Assembly (NCBI GenBank): GCA_027717595.1
Contig: JALLOF010000011.1
Coordinates: 1 to 48,824 of the forward strand
Direction: 5' to 3'
DNA length: 48,824 nucleotides
Source of the DNA: Nitrospinae bacterium AH_259_B05_G02_I21
GTDB taxonomy: Bacteria; JADFOP01
Below are positions 1 to 7,843 of the stretch, one piece after another. The position numbers and the translations under genes are program-made. The notes under the pieces were generated by a model. The model had not been told where the DNA came from, did no database searches, and worked only from the letters and a program-made list of their open reading frames with translations. Each line of letters begins with the position of its first letter. The stretch's first letter is position 1.

Positions 1-447
1 CGCGAAAAAAGAGAAGTGCGCGACGAGAGGCCTCCCCCCCCGTCCCCGCTGGAGCCCTTTGACACTTTCCGCTTTTTAGACACCTTTTTGAGACTCAAAA
101 TCGCCAGCAATATCTGCAAATCCAATAGGTTGTGGGGGATTAGACACATTAGACACAAGTGTCAAAAGTGTCTAAAAGTGTCTAACGTGCAAAATCGAAG
201 CCCGCCGAAGAGAGACGCCCTCAATACGCGAAGTAAGGGAAGTACGCGACGACAGGCCGTGTTGCGGCGTGCTATCTATGTCGAGTGGACGCTGGGAGCG
301 TGGCTCCGCCTAAGGCGGACCTGAGGCGGACCCCACCGGGCGGGCTACGGCAGGGAAATCGTCGTGAAAGCTCCAGGGTGGCGGGTGTTCAGTTCAAAGT
401 AGGACACTACCGGAAAACGACGCACAGCGGGCCTTCGACCGACTCAT
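1..447. other. Intergenic mosaic of short repeats, no gene
   Basis: I see no believable gene here; the short open frames have no family resemblance. Three kinds of short repeat occur. Around 60-190 there are copies of a TTAGACAC-like unit in both orientations, the densest block being 143-188. Around 1-27 and 226-256 there are GCGAAGT/GGGAAGTACGCGACGAC-like stretches. At 305-319 there is a CCGCC-TAA-GGCGG palindrome, with a half copy just after it. The same three families reappear together at 33.8-35.1 kb. The region lies downstream of the kinase operon that ends at 448. Confidence 0.6.
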
Positions 448-1479
448 CTAGGCCAGCTCTTCCAGATACTCGCCAAGCACGCTGCGCAGCCTGGCGAGGT
501 CGTCGTACTTGACCAAGTTGGCCCGCACGGAGGCCAGCGTCGGGGAGATGTAGCGTCGATAGTCTCGCCCGTAGAGCCACCACTGGGAGGCGAAGGTGCC
601 CACGGCCTTGAGGTTTCGTTGCACCGCCATGTGGTCGAAGAGCACGCCGAAGGCATCCGGGTCTTCAGGGCGGCCCGATGCTTCGGCCCATTGAGCCAGG
701 TAGGCGGCGAAGAGCCTCTCAACCGCCTCCTCGGGCAGCGTCACGTAGGAGTCCCGAAGGAGGCTCGCCAAGTCGTAGGCCCGGCACCCCAGGCGCGCGT
801 CCTGGAAGTCGAGCACGCGCAGCCGACCGTCCTGGACCATGAGGTTGCGGCTGTGGTAGTCGCGGTGGGCGAAGACCTGGGGCTGCTCGACACAAAAGCG
901 GCTCAGGCGGGTAAACTCCTCTCGCAGGGCCCGGCGGTGGTCGGGCGCGACCGTCCGCTCCCCCAGACCCTCGATCATGTGCTCGACGAAGAACTCCAGC
1001 TCCCAGACGTAGCGGTCCACATCGAATGCCCTACGGAGGGCCACGCAGCGGGCTGGCGGGCCCTCGGTCGCCCCGACCTGCATCCGCACCAGAAGCGACA
1101 AGGCCTCGCCATATAGCGGGAGGGCGGCTGCCAGGCCCCGTCGGTCGACGAAGGCCTCCAGCGTCTCGTCGCCCACGTCCTCCAACACCAGCAACCCCTT
1201 CGACGGGTCGGCGCCAACGACCGCCGGCACCGAGATGCCGCTCGCTTCCAGATGCGAGGCAACATCGAGGAACGGCTCCGTGTCCGGGTCGAAGGGCTCG
1301 GCCATGACCATCACGACGTAGCTCCGCGGCGTCTCGTCGATCCGATAGCGGACCCGAACGTAGTCGCGGTCCGAGGCGTCGCCCGGGAGGGACTCCAGGT
1401 CCAGGGCCTCAACGGGCCGGCGCTCGATAAGCGCAAGCTGATCGGCGATTGAGGTCCGGAGGGTCTCGAACCTGCTCAC
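448..1479 (-). CDS. AmgK-like sugar kinase (aminoglycoside phosphotransferase fold)
   Basis: Probable small-molecule kinase of the aminoglycoside phosphotransferase superfamily. It most resembles the anomeric MurNAc/GlcNAc kinase AmgK, which phosphorylates recycled cell-wall sugars at C1. From the GTG at 1479 it is 343 aa. The catalytic loop HRDYHSRN has its Asp near residue 207, and the metal-binding LDFQDA follows near 224, both typical of the fold. The GTG start overlaps the TGA of the upstream isomerase gene (GTGA), which suggests translational coupling; a TTG at 1491 is an alternative. It is the last gene of a three-gene operon that begins with a nucleotidyltransferase. In AmgK/MurU salvage pathways the kinase product is the substrate of such a transferase, and that pairing is the main support for the substrate guess. 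Other APH-fold kinases cannot be excluded. Confidence 0.75.
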   Translation of the reverse strand: MSRFETLRTSIADQLALIERRPVEALDLESLPGDASDRDYVRVRYRIDETPRSYVVMVMAEPFDPDTEPFLDVASHLEASGISVPAVVGADPSKGLLVLEDVGDETLEAFVDRRGLAAALPLYGEALSLLVRMQVGATEGPPARCVALRRAFDVDRYVWELEFFVEHMIEGLGERTVAPDHRRALREEFTRLSRFCVEQPQVFAHRDYHSRNLMVQDGRLRVLDFQDARLGCRAYDLASLLRDSYVTLPEEAVERLFAAYLAQWAEASGRPEDPDAFGVLFDHMAVQRNLKAVGTFASQWWLYGRDYRRYISPTLASVRANLVKYDDLARLRSVLGEYLEELA

Positions 1480-2288
1480 AACACCCCCCAAAACATCCGC
1501 TCCACGGCGTTGACGGACGCCCTCAGATCATCCATGTAGGGTCCCCGGCGCCGAAGCTCCAGGGTGAACGGGCAAGCCGTGAGGTCCAAGGCCTCAACGG
1601 CGCGGGCGAAGGCCGTCCATTCGACCGTGCCCCGGTAGGGCACGCGGTGGGCATCGTCGGTGCCGTCGTTGTCGTGGACGTGAAAGGCCACGATGTGCGG
1701 GGCGGCCGCTCTAAGCGCCTCGACGAGATCGGCCTCGGCCACGTGCGCGTGGCCCGTATCGAAACAAAGACCAACGGGGGCCTCGGGCCCCAACCGCTCA
1801 AGGACTGCCACGAGGGTACCCACAGACGCCTCCGGCCTGTTGTGGGAGTTCTCCAGAGCGAGCCGGACTCCCGCCTCACCGGCCGCCTCGAGGAGGGCGT
1901 CCAACTCCTCCTCGCCCCTGCCCCATTCCTCCCAATGGACGACCACGATGGAGGCACCGAGAGTGGAGGCGACGCCCACCACGCGACGGAATTCCGAAAG
2001 CGCCTCGGCCCGCACGGCAGGCTCTTCGTGGTAGAGCGTGAGCCATCGGCCCGCCTTGGCGTCGTCCACGTGCCGGTAGAAAGGTCCGTGAACAGATGTG
2101 ATGGTGAGCCCGAGCCGGTCGCAGGTCTTGGCGATGGCGGCCACGTGGTCCTCATCTCCGTAGTCCCAATGGGGCCGCATGGCCCAGAGCTCCACCGCCT
2201 CGAAGCCCGCCTGGCGAATCATCGCCAACTGCTCGCGCCCCAGGACCTCGTAGACGAACAGGTGGGTGGAGCAAGCGATGGGCCTCAC
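1476..2288 (-). CDS. Sugar phosphate isomerase/epimerase family protein (TIM barrel)
   Basis: A 270-aa protein of the xylose-isomerase-like TIM-barrel superfamily (AP endonuclease family 2, sugar phosphate isomerases/epimerases). Typical features are the N-terminal strand with IACSTHLF, a conserved ALENSHNRP segment, FDTGHAHVAEAD and HVHDNDGTDDAHRVPYRG, which supply the Glu, His and Asp metal ligands of this barrel. The substrate cannot be read from the sequence. The GTG start at 2288 overlaps the stop of the upstream nucleotidyltransferase by 4 nt, and the 3' end overlaps the kinase gene, so all three are co-transcribed. This suggests a step on a sugar or sugar phosphate in the same pathway (inference). 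Confidence 0.8.
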   Translation of the reverse strand: MRPIACSTHLFVYEVLGREQLAMIRQAGFEAVELWAMRPHWDYGDEDHVAAIAKTCDRLGLTITSVHGPFYRHVDDAKAGRWLTLYHEEPAVRAEALSEFRRVVGVASTLGASIVVVHWEEWGRGEEELDALLEAAGEAGVRLALENSHNRPEASVGTLVAVLERLGPEAPVGLCFDTGHAHVAEADLVEALRAAAPHIVAFHVHDNDGTDDAHRVPYRGTVEWTAFARAVEALDLTACPFTLELRRRGPYMDDLRASVNAVERMFWGVL

Positions 2289-3343
2289 GCCGCCTCCCCC
2301 CCTGGGCCGATAGGGGTCACCCGGGGCCCGTCGCCGTCACCTAGGGTGATGAGGCTGTCGACGAAGGCCCCTCCCGAGGGAATCCGCACCTCGGGGGCGA
2401 CGATGCAGCCCTGCAGGACGGTCCGGGGACCCACTTCGACGCCGGCCATCAGCACGCTTCTCTCCACCACGACGCCGGGGCCGAGCCAGCTGCCGGGGCC
2501 TACAGAGGCGTAAGGGCCAAGGGCGGAGCGGGACTCGACGATGACGTCCTCGGCCACCCAGAGCGGCTCGTGAAGGGTCACGACCGCGCCGGGGGAGGGC
2601 CTCCAGCGATGCGGCGGCGGCGGGCCCACTCTCCCCTGCAGGATGTCGCAGTGGGCCTGCAGGTAGCGGGCCGGCGTACCGATGTCCATCCAGTAGCCCT
2701 CGTGGACCACACCAAAGACGGGCTCGCCGGCCCGAAGAAGATCAGGGTAGAGGGTCTCGGTGGTCGAGACGAACCCCGAGGGAATACGCCCGAGGATAGG
2801 CGGCTCTACGACCTGCAGCCCCGTGAACATGACCGTCCGGAGACTGGCCTCCTCAGTGGCGGGCGCCCGCCAGCCGAGGAAGCGGCGTACCCACCCCTCG
2901 CCATCGAGCCCCAAAGGCCCGTACTCCTCGGCCTCGGGGTCGGGCCGGCACACCAGGGTGACCTTGGCTCGGCGGGCCCGATGGAGCGCCACGAGGCGGG
3001 CCAGGTCGACGTCGTGGATCACGTCGCTATTGACAACGACGAGGGGTTCGTCCCTAAAGAGTTCGGCGGCCTTCCGCAGGGCCCCGGCAGTGCCTTGAAT
3101 CCGCTCCTCATGCGAGCGCAGGAGGTCCACCCCTGGCGGGCAGGCCTCCTCGGCAGCCCGTGACACCTGGTCGGCCAAGTGGTGGGTGTTGTAGACGATT
3201 CGGTCGGCACCGGCGGCCGCCAGGTCTCTGACAAGACGGCCCAGCACCGTCTCGCCGAGCAGGGGAAGGGCCGGCTTGGCGAGCCGGTCCGTGAGGGGCC
3301 TCAACCTCTCGCCGAAGCCCGCCCCCAGGACCATGACCTGCAT
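2285..3343 (-). CDS. NDP-sugar pyrophosphorylase-like nucleotidyltransferase with C-terminal beta-helix
   Basis: Nucleotidyltransferase of the mannose-1-phosphate guanylyltransferase / MurU type, which makes an NDP-sugar from a sugar 1-phosphate and NTP. The ATG at 3343 places the nucleotide-binding signature LGAGFGERLRPLT at residues 6-18, with the substrate lysine in RLAKPALPL just after it. A longer frame to 3439 adds 32 residues with no family counterpart. Further landmarks are QGTAGAL, the metal-binding VVNSDV and GYWMDIGTPARYL. Beyond about residue 255 the pattern of short V/G-rich turns fits a left-handed beta-helix tail, which MurU itself usually lacks; GDP-mannose and glucose-1-phosphate enzymes have one. 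It is the first gene of the operon with the isomerase and AmgK-like kinase. The base specificity (UTP or GTP) is unknown. Confidence 0.8.
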   Translation of the reverse strand: MQVMVLGAGFGERLRPLTDRLAKPALPLLGETVLGRLVRDLAAAGADRIVYNTHHLADQVSRAAEEACPPGVDLLRSHEERIQGTAGALRKAAELFRDEPLVVVNSDVIHDVDLARLVALHRARRAKVTLVCRPDPEAEEYGPLGLDGEGWVRRFLGWRAPATEEASLRTVMFTGLQVVEPPILGRIPSGFVSTTETLYPDLLRAGEPVFGVVHEGYWMDIGTPARYLQAHCDILQGRVGPPPPHRWRPSPGAVVTLHEPLWVAEDVIVESRSALGPYASVGPGSWLGPGVVVERSVLMAGVEVGPRTVLQGCIVAPEVRIPSGGAFVDSLITLGDGDGPRVTPIGPGGEAA

Positions 3344-3414
3344 GGCGAATCCTCCCGGCCCCTGCAACCGTGTATCCACCCCTACCACACAAGGACGATG
3401 CCGGTCAAGAAATC

Positions 3415-3443
3415 TTGACTTTTGGGGCCGACCGCCCAATACT
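3415..3443 (+). promoter_or_regulatory. Predicted sigma-70 promoter for the glutaredoxin gene
   Basis: TTGACT at 3415-3420 and AATACT at 3438-3443 are separated by 17 bp. Transcription would begin near 3450, about 27 nt before the ATG at 3477. Confidence 0.5.
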
Positions 3444-3476
3444 GTGGCCGAACCCTAACGCGAAGAGGTCCGAACG

Positions 3477-3722
3477 ATGACCAAAGAGATCAAACTCTAC
3501 ACGACACCCACCTGCGTCCCGTGCAAGGCAGTAAAGCAGTTTCTCAACGACCGGGGAGCCAACTTCACCGAGATCGACGTCGCCGCCGACCAGGAGGCCA
3601 TGCAAGAGCTCGTCCGCATAAGCGGCAACATCACCGTCCCGGTGGTCACCATAGACGGCGAGGTGGTGGTGGGTTTCGATAAAGGCCGGATGGCGGAACT
3701 CCTTGCCCGGGAGGGGGCATGA
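3477..3722 (+). CDS. Glutaredoxin / NrdH-like redoxin
   Basis: An 81-aa thioredoxin-fold redoxin that reduces protein disulfides or mixed disulfides. The active site is CVPC (residues 13-16) at the end of the first strand (KLYTTPTC). The cis-proline motif follows in ITVPVVTIDG, then VVGFDKGRMAELL, the normal C-terminal helix of small glutaredoxin/NrdH proteins. The length is typical. The SD-like AGAGG lies 8 nt before the ATG. The gene is followed after 84 nt by a metallo-beta-lactamase-fold hydrolase of the glyoxalase II type, so the two may share a role in low-molecular-weight thiol metabolism (inference from order only). Confidence 0.88.
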   Translation: MTKEIKLYTTPTCVPCKAVKQFLNDRGANFTEIDVAADQEAMQELVRISGNITVPVVTIDGEVVVGFDKGRMAELLAREGA

Positions 3723-3806
3723 CGGACATGCCTCCGTCGCCTGACGGTCATCCTGAGCCGAGACCTAGCAATCATTAAACGACCCCCACGGGAAGGAACC
3801 CGACCT

Positions 3807-4460
3807 ATGGCCATCGCCGTCACATGCTTCACCGTGAGCCAGCTTGCCGAGAACACCTATCTTATAGGCTGTGATGAGACCAAGGAAGCGATCTTCATCG
3901 ACCCGGGCGACGAGCCCGCTCGCCTCTTGAAGGCCGCCGAGGACAGCGGCTTCACGGTGACGAAAATCGTCAACACCCACGGCCACTTCGACCACGTGGG
4001 GGCGGTCATGGCGATCAAGGAAGCCCTCGAGGTGCCCTTCTACCTCCACAAGGACGACGAGCCGCTTCTCGAGCGGCTCCTCCAGGTCGGCCCGATGTTC
4101 GGCATAGGCGATGGTCGCCTCCCCGTCGTCGACCACTATCTCGAGGTGGGCCAAACCGTCGAGGTCGGCAATCTCTCGGCAGAGATCCTCTTTACCCCCG
4201 GCCACGCACCCGGGCACGTCTCGCTCCACTTCGCCGACGAAGGATGCGTCTTCTCAGGGGATGTGCTCTTTGCCGGCTCCATCGGGCGCACCGATCTGCC
4301 CGGAGGCTCCATCGCGACCCTCATGCGCTCCATCGAACAGGTGCTCCTCGCCCTGCCGCCTGAGACGGTCGTCTACCCCGGCCACGGCCCCTCCACCACC
4401 ATCGGTCACGAGAAGGACCACAACCCATTTCTCACCGGCGGGGGCCCCTTTCTGTTGTAA
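3807..4460 (+). CDS. Metallo-beta-lactamase-fold hydrolase (glyoxalase II-like)
   Basis: A 217-aa cytoplasmic dinuclear metal hydrolase of the small glyoxalase II / YcbL class. The metal-binding THGHFDHVG is at residues 57-65 (H58, H60, D62, H63), the next His is in FTPGHAPGHVS, the bridging Asp is in VFSGDVLFAGSIGRTDLPGG, and the last His is in YPGHGPSTTIGHEKDHNPF. It lacks the C-terminal glutathione-binding domain of classical GloB, so the thioester substrate may not be S-lactoylglutathione. An AAGGAA SD lies about 9 nt before the ATG. A second paralogue of similar size lies at 24997-25644. Confidence 0.88.
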   Translation: MAIAVTCFTVSQLAENTYLIGCDETKEAIFIDPGDEPARLLKAAEDSGFTVTKIVNTHGHFDHVGAVMAIKEALEVPFYLHKDDEPLLERLLQVGPMFGIGDGRLPVVDHYLEVGQTVEVGNLSAEILFTPGHAPGHVSLHFADEGCVFSGDVLFAGSIGRTDLPGGSIATLMRSIEQVLLALPPETVVYPGHGPSTTIGHEKDHNPFLTGGGPFLL

Positions 4461-4511
4461 CGATACTGATCACGCGGCGAGCCTGCGCACCCCTCGGCGC
4501 CCGGGCACCAT

Positions 4512-4540
4512 TTGACGCCCCCGAGCCCGCGCACTACAAT
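4512..4540 (+). promoter_or_regulatory. Predicted sigma-70 promoter for the DUF2203 gene
   Basis: TTGACG at 4512-4517 and TACAAT at 4535-4540 have a 17-bp spacer. The predicted start of transcription, around 4547, falls on the first ATG of the frame (4546). That ATG would therefore be leaderless, and the downstream TTG with a good SD is the more likely initiator. Confidence 0.6.
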
Positions 4541-4581
4541 AGCGGATGGAGTCTTTCTTCAACAGCCCGGGAGGGACCATT

Positions 4582-4962
4582 TTGCGGCACTTTACCGTCG
4601 AGGAAGTAAACGACCTCATCCCCACGCTGGAGCAGCTCGTCCGGCAACTCCAAGCCCAGCAAACCCTTATGGGTACCGAGTACGCCGATCTCGAGGCTCT
4701 GCGAGAGATGGTCCGCCACAACGGCGGTCACTCCCGCGGAGGCCCGTATCTTGGCGAGTTGGCCCAATTCGCCGGCCTCATCGAAGACCTCCACAGCCAC
4801 GGCTGCCTACTCAAGGACATCGCCCAGGGCCTGATCGATTTCCCCGCCCTGAAAGACGGTCGCGAAATCTACCTATGCTGGATGATGGGCGAGGAGTCGG
4901 TCGAGTGGTGGCACGAACGCGAGACCGGCTTCGCGGGACGGAAACCCATCGATACCCTGTGA
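4582..4962 (+). CDS. DUF2203 family protein
   Basis: A small cytoplasmic protein of the uncharacterised DUF2203 family. It begins with the family's usual RHFTVEEVNDLIP, has a helical middle part, and ends in the conserved DIAQGLIDFPALKDGREIY (about residues 88-106) and WWHERETGFAGRKPID. I prefer the TTG at 4582 as start: it has GGGAGG 7 nt upstream and gives the N-terminus typical of the family, whereas the in-frame ATG at 4546 lies where transcription is predicted to begin. The function is unknown. It is followed by a CPBP membrane protease after 44 nt, perhaps in the same transcript. Confidence 0.85.
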   Translation: MRHFTVEEVNDLIPTLEQLVRQLQAQQTLMGTEYADLEALREMVRHNGGHSRGGPYLGELAQFAGLIEDLHSHGCLLKDIAQGLIDFPALKDGREIYLCWMMGEESVEWWHERETGFAGRKPIDTL

Positions 4963-5006
4963 GCCCGCCCGACACCCGCCCCCCTCGAAGACCCTTAAGC
5001 AGCGCG

Positions 5007-5576
5007 ATGGCCTTCACCGTCGGGGAGCTGATCCTCGGGTCTCTCCTGCTCGCACTGGCCGCGGCGTGGGCCCGCTGGAGGGCCCTTCCCCTGGGCCCCT
5101 CGCTCCATCCAACCCCAGGCGGCCTTGCTGTGGGGCTGGCGGCGAGCCTGCCGGCCTGTGCGCTCCTGCTGGTGCTGGCCGGCCCGCGGGCGCGGCGCTG
5201 GCCCGGCGTGGCCCACCTCCAGGACACGCTCTCGTTCATCCGGGACCTGCTGAGTCCCGTGGCCTGGTGGCAGATTCTCATCATCGCCGCAATGGCGGGC
5301 CTCAGCGAAGAGGTGCTCTTCCGGGGGGTTGTCCAATTGGAGTTCGGGCTGATCGCAGCGGCGGTGCTTTTCGGCCTCTGCCACCCGCTGAGTGTGGGCT
5401 ACGTGGTCTATGCCACCGTGCTGGGCGTGTACATGGGGCTGGTGGCGAAGGCCAGCGGGGGCATTGCGGCCCCCGTGGTCGCCCACGCCGTCTACGACGC
5501 CGTCGGGCTTTGGTACCTCACCCGCCGCTGGCAGGCGCCGGATGCGCCGGAGCGTGAGACGCCTTCGGCGACGTGA
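5007..5576 (+). CDS. CPBP family intramembrane glutamic protease
   Basis: A 189-aa multi-pass membrane protein of the CPBP / Rce1-like (CAAX amino-terminal protease, ABI) family. The diagnostic motifs are GLSEEVLFRGV with the catalytic Glu pair near residues 101-102 and Arg 106, a His in FGLCHPLS (126) and a His in APVVAHAVYD. At least four hydrophobic segments are visible. The frame is open back to 4512, but the ATG at 5007 is the first start that does not lie inside the DUF2203 gene and begins the first membrane segment; it has no strong SD. The substrate is unknown. The 3' end is convergent with the methionine synthase gene, with 25 nt between them. Confidence 0.85.
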   Translation: MAFTVGELILGSLLLALAAAWARWRALPLGPSLHPTPGGLAVGLAASLPACALLLVLAGPRARRWPGVAHLQDTLSFIRDLLSPVAWWQILIIAAMAGLSEEVLFRGVVQLEFGLIAAAVLFGLCHPLSVGYVVYATVLGVYMGLVAKASGGIAAPVVAHAVYDAVGLWYLTRRWQAPDAPERETPSAT

Positions 5577-5601
5577 GGGATGCGAGGTGACGGTCGTCGG
5601 G

Positions 5602-6606
5602 TCACCCGGCGAGGGTCGCCCGCAAGGCCTCGGCCTGCCCCACCATTACCCGCAGCTTCTCGACCGCCTCTTCCACCGTCCGGGTCTTGAGCCCGCAGTC
5701 CGGGTCGACCCAGACCTGATCGGGCGAGAGACTCTCCAGGACCTGCTTGAGCCGGGCCGTCACAGTCTCGGGCGACTCGATCTTGTGGCTGTGCACATCG
5801 AGGCATCCGAAGGAAAAATCCTTCGTAAAGGGGTGGCGGACGAAGAGCTCCAGCAGGTCGAGATCGCTATTGGACATCTCCAGGTCGAAGTTGTCCATGG
5901 GCAGATCGAGCATGCGGGGGTAGATGAACTCGAAGGCCCCGTAGCAGATGTGGGTGACGAAGTAGACGGACAAATCCCGGGTGACGAGCTCCAGGGCCTC
6001 GGAGGCCAGCGGCAGCTCCTCGGGCCGAACGCTTAGGGCCGGCTCGTCGATTTGAATTATCTTGGCTCCCGCCTCGGCGAGAGCCTCGACCTCCTTGCGA
6101 ATTTCCTTGGCCAGCGCCAGGGTGGCGTCGGCTCGGGTCGGGTAGTATTCGTTGAAAGACCAGTCCATGATGGTGTAGGGCCCGGTGAGCATCCCTTTGA
6201 CTGGCCGCTCGGTCCGCTCCTGGGCAAAGCGCCACCACTCGACGGTGACGGGCCCCGGCCACCGGACCGGCCCGGTAATGATGGGCTTCTTATAGTACCG
6301 GTTCCCGTATGAGCGAACGAGCCCGCCCAAGGTGAACCCCTCGAGGGTCTCGGCGAAGTAGGCCACCATGTCGCCCCGGTACATCTCCCCGTCCACGAGC
6401 ACATCGAGGCCTAACTCCTCTTGGGTCTCAATCCAGAAGGTCGTCGCCTGCTCTTCGAGGGCTCGAAGCTCCTGCCGGTCGATCTCCCCGAGTGCGTAGC
6501 GGGTCCGGGCCTGCTTGAGGTAATCGGGCTTGGGAAAGCTGCCGACCGTGGTCGTCGGCAGCAGGGGGAGATTCAGCCCCAGGGCATCCAGCTTGGCTCG
6601 ACTCAT
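5602..6606 (-). CDS. MetE C-terminal-domain-like methionine synthase (core-MetE type)
   Basis: A 334-aa protein corresponding to the catalytic C-terminal barrel of cobalamin-independent methionine synthase, which moves a methyl group to homocysteine bound on zinc. The barrel starts with LPTTTVGSFPKP (residues 16-27). The zinc ligands are all present: H219 and C221 in THICYG, E243 in DLEMSN, C304 in DPDCGLKTR; QIDEPA is the homocysteine-side motif. No N-terminal folate-binding half is attached, as in the short core-MetE proteins that use a non-folate methyl donor. The ATG overlaps the stop of the upstream paralogue (ATGA). The methyl donor cannot be inferred from sequence. Confidence 0.85.
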   Translation of the reverse strand: MSRAKLDALGLNLPLLPTTTVGSFPKPDYLKQARTRYALGEIDRQELRALEEQATTFWIETQEELGLDVLVDGEMYRGDMVAYFAETLEGFTLGGLVRSYGNRYYKKPIITGPVRWPGPVTVEWWRFAQERTERPVKGMLTGPYTIMDWSFNEYYPTRADATLALAKEIRKEVEALAEAGAKIIQIDEPALSVRPEELPLASEALELVTRDLSVYFVTHICYGAFEFIYPRMLDLPMDNFDLEMSNSDLDLLELFVRHPFTKDFSFGCLDVHSHKIESPETVTARLKQVLESLSPDQVWVDPDCGLKTRTVEEAVEKLRVMVGQAEALRATLAG

Positions 6607-7592
6607 GACGACCCTCCATTGAGACGACGGCAGATCCGGCCGATGAGGTCACACTTGGCGCGGGCCTTCTCGCGCGGCAGGTACTCCAGGCCCGTGGAAG
6701 GGTTGAGGTACGCCTCGCCCGTCGCCACGGCGGGCAAGAGGCCCTCCACAAGCGCCACGATCTCCTCTTCCTCTTCCATCTTCGTATTGCGGGCGTCCAG
6801 CAGCCCAAGGCCAAGGGTCTTGGGGCTGCCCTGGGACGCAATGGCCTCGATGAGGCCAGGGCTGTAAGTGAAATCTAGCCCAAGCACGTCGACCGGAAGC
6901 TCCACAAGCCTGCTCAAGAGGGGCGTGGCGTCCCCGAAGGAGGTGTAGAGCGCGAGGGCAGCCGACCCGGCCGCCGCCCGGGCGGCCTCCAGGGAGGCCT
7001 CCACCAGGGGGAGCTCCTCGGGGTGATTCAGGATGCAGGGCTCATCGATCTGGATCAGCTGCGCGCCGGCCTCAGCCAGGGCGGCCACCTCGGCGACCAC
7101 CACCGATGAGATGGCCTCGCACAACGCTTCCAGGTCCCGGTAGACCCCCTGGCGGTTGATGGAGAGCTTTGCCAGGGTGTAGGCTCCGGTGAGGACCGGC
7201 TTGACCGGCTTGGTCGCCACCCCGGTGGCGTAGCGGTACTCTTGGACCACCCGAGGCTCCTCCATCTCGATCGGCCCCACGATGACCGGCTGGCGGAAAT
7301 AGGAATTCGTATCAAAGTAGCGAAGCAGGCCTCCAATCTCCACGCCCGCGACCGACCGCGTCATGTGGCTTACGGGGTCGTACCAGCCAATCTGGCCGTC
7401 GGTGACGATATCGAGCCCCGCAGCCTCCTGCTCGCCGATGGCCAGCCCCACCATCGTCCGGCGGGCTTCCTCCAGGTCGGCCTCCGTCTTCTCGCCCCTA
7501 TCCAAGCCGGCTATGGCCTTGCGGAGCACCTGCTCCTCTGGCCTGTCCCCGATCCTCGGATAGCTCCCGCTCGAGGTCGCGTGGAGTCGCAT
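6603..7592 (-). CDS. MetE-like barrel protein without zinc ligands (N-terminal-half-like partner)
   Basis: A 329-aa TIM-barrel paralogue of the next gene. It starts with SGSYPRIG and has RYFDTNSYFRQP near 91-102, both resembling the N-terminal half of full-length MetE (GFPRIG, NTNYHY). It keeps QIDEPCI (181-187), but the zinc ligands are absent: YTS (216-218) stands where H-x-C should be, D240 where Glu should be, and NPSTG (297-301) where the last Cys should be. It is therefore unlikely to be a stand-alone methyltransferase and probably pairs with the 5602-6606 product, coupled by the 4-nt overlap. The ATG at 7592 has AGGAGAG upstream; the frame to 7733 lacks similarity. Confidence 0.75.
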   Translation of the reverse strand: MRLHATSSGSYPRIGDRPEEQVLRKAIAGLDRGEKTEADLEEARRTMVGLAIGEQEAAGLDIVTDGQIGWYDPVSHMTRSVAGVEIGGLLRYFDTNSYFRQPVIVGPIEMEEPRVVQEYRYATGVATKPVKPVLTGAYTLAKLSINRQGVYRDLEALCEAISSVVVAEVAALAEAGAQLIQIDEPCILNHPEELPLVEASLEAARAAAGSAALALYTSFGDATPLLSRLVELPVDVLGLDFTYSPGLIEAIASQGSPKTLGLGLLDARNTKMEEEEEIVALVEGLLPAVATGEAYLNPSTGLEYLPREKARAKCDLIGRICRRLNGGSS

Positions 7593-7843
7593 GGGGTCTC
7601 TCCTCTCTTGCCGTCCCTTAGGCGCAACTGATAAGACCCACAAATGGGTCGCCTCGGGCAGAGACCCCCGGTGGGCCCAGCCGTCATCCCGAGACCTGCG
7701 ACGCCCAACAATATACATCGCGAAGAAGGGCATTTCTACCCCGGAGTGAAAGATGTGGTAGACTACTGGCGTCTGGGCCCCCTTCGCCCGGTGAGGCGGA
7801 CTCGGCGTGGCGACGGGCCTCGGCGGGTGAGTAGGAGCGAATC
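7593..7843. promoter_or_regulatory. Divergent intergenic region, with hairpin in methionine operon leader
   Basis: The region lies between the MetE-like operon (minus) and trmB (plus). A perfect 6-bp stem with a 4-nt loop (GACCCA-CAAA-TGGGTC, 7635-7650) lies in the presumed 5' leader of the methionine operon. I looked for SAM-I, SAM-II and cobalamin riboswitch core sequences and did not recognise any. The hairpin could be an operator or a leader structure. Confidence 0.3.

Noticed and set aside
16-324. 102-codon frame at the left edge
   Set aside because: Built from the TTAGACAC-type and other repeats; no start signal and no homology-like features.
1449-2513. 354-codon open frame on the plus strand
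   Set aside because: It lies antisense to the isomerase and the end of the nucleotidyltransferase gene. Its composition shows no protein-family features; long antisense frames are common at this GC content.
7593-7760. SAM or cobalamin riboswitch upstream of the MetE-like operon
   Set aside because: I looked for the conserved cores and found only one simple hairpin; no riboswitch fold is supported by eye.
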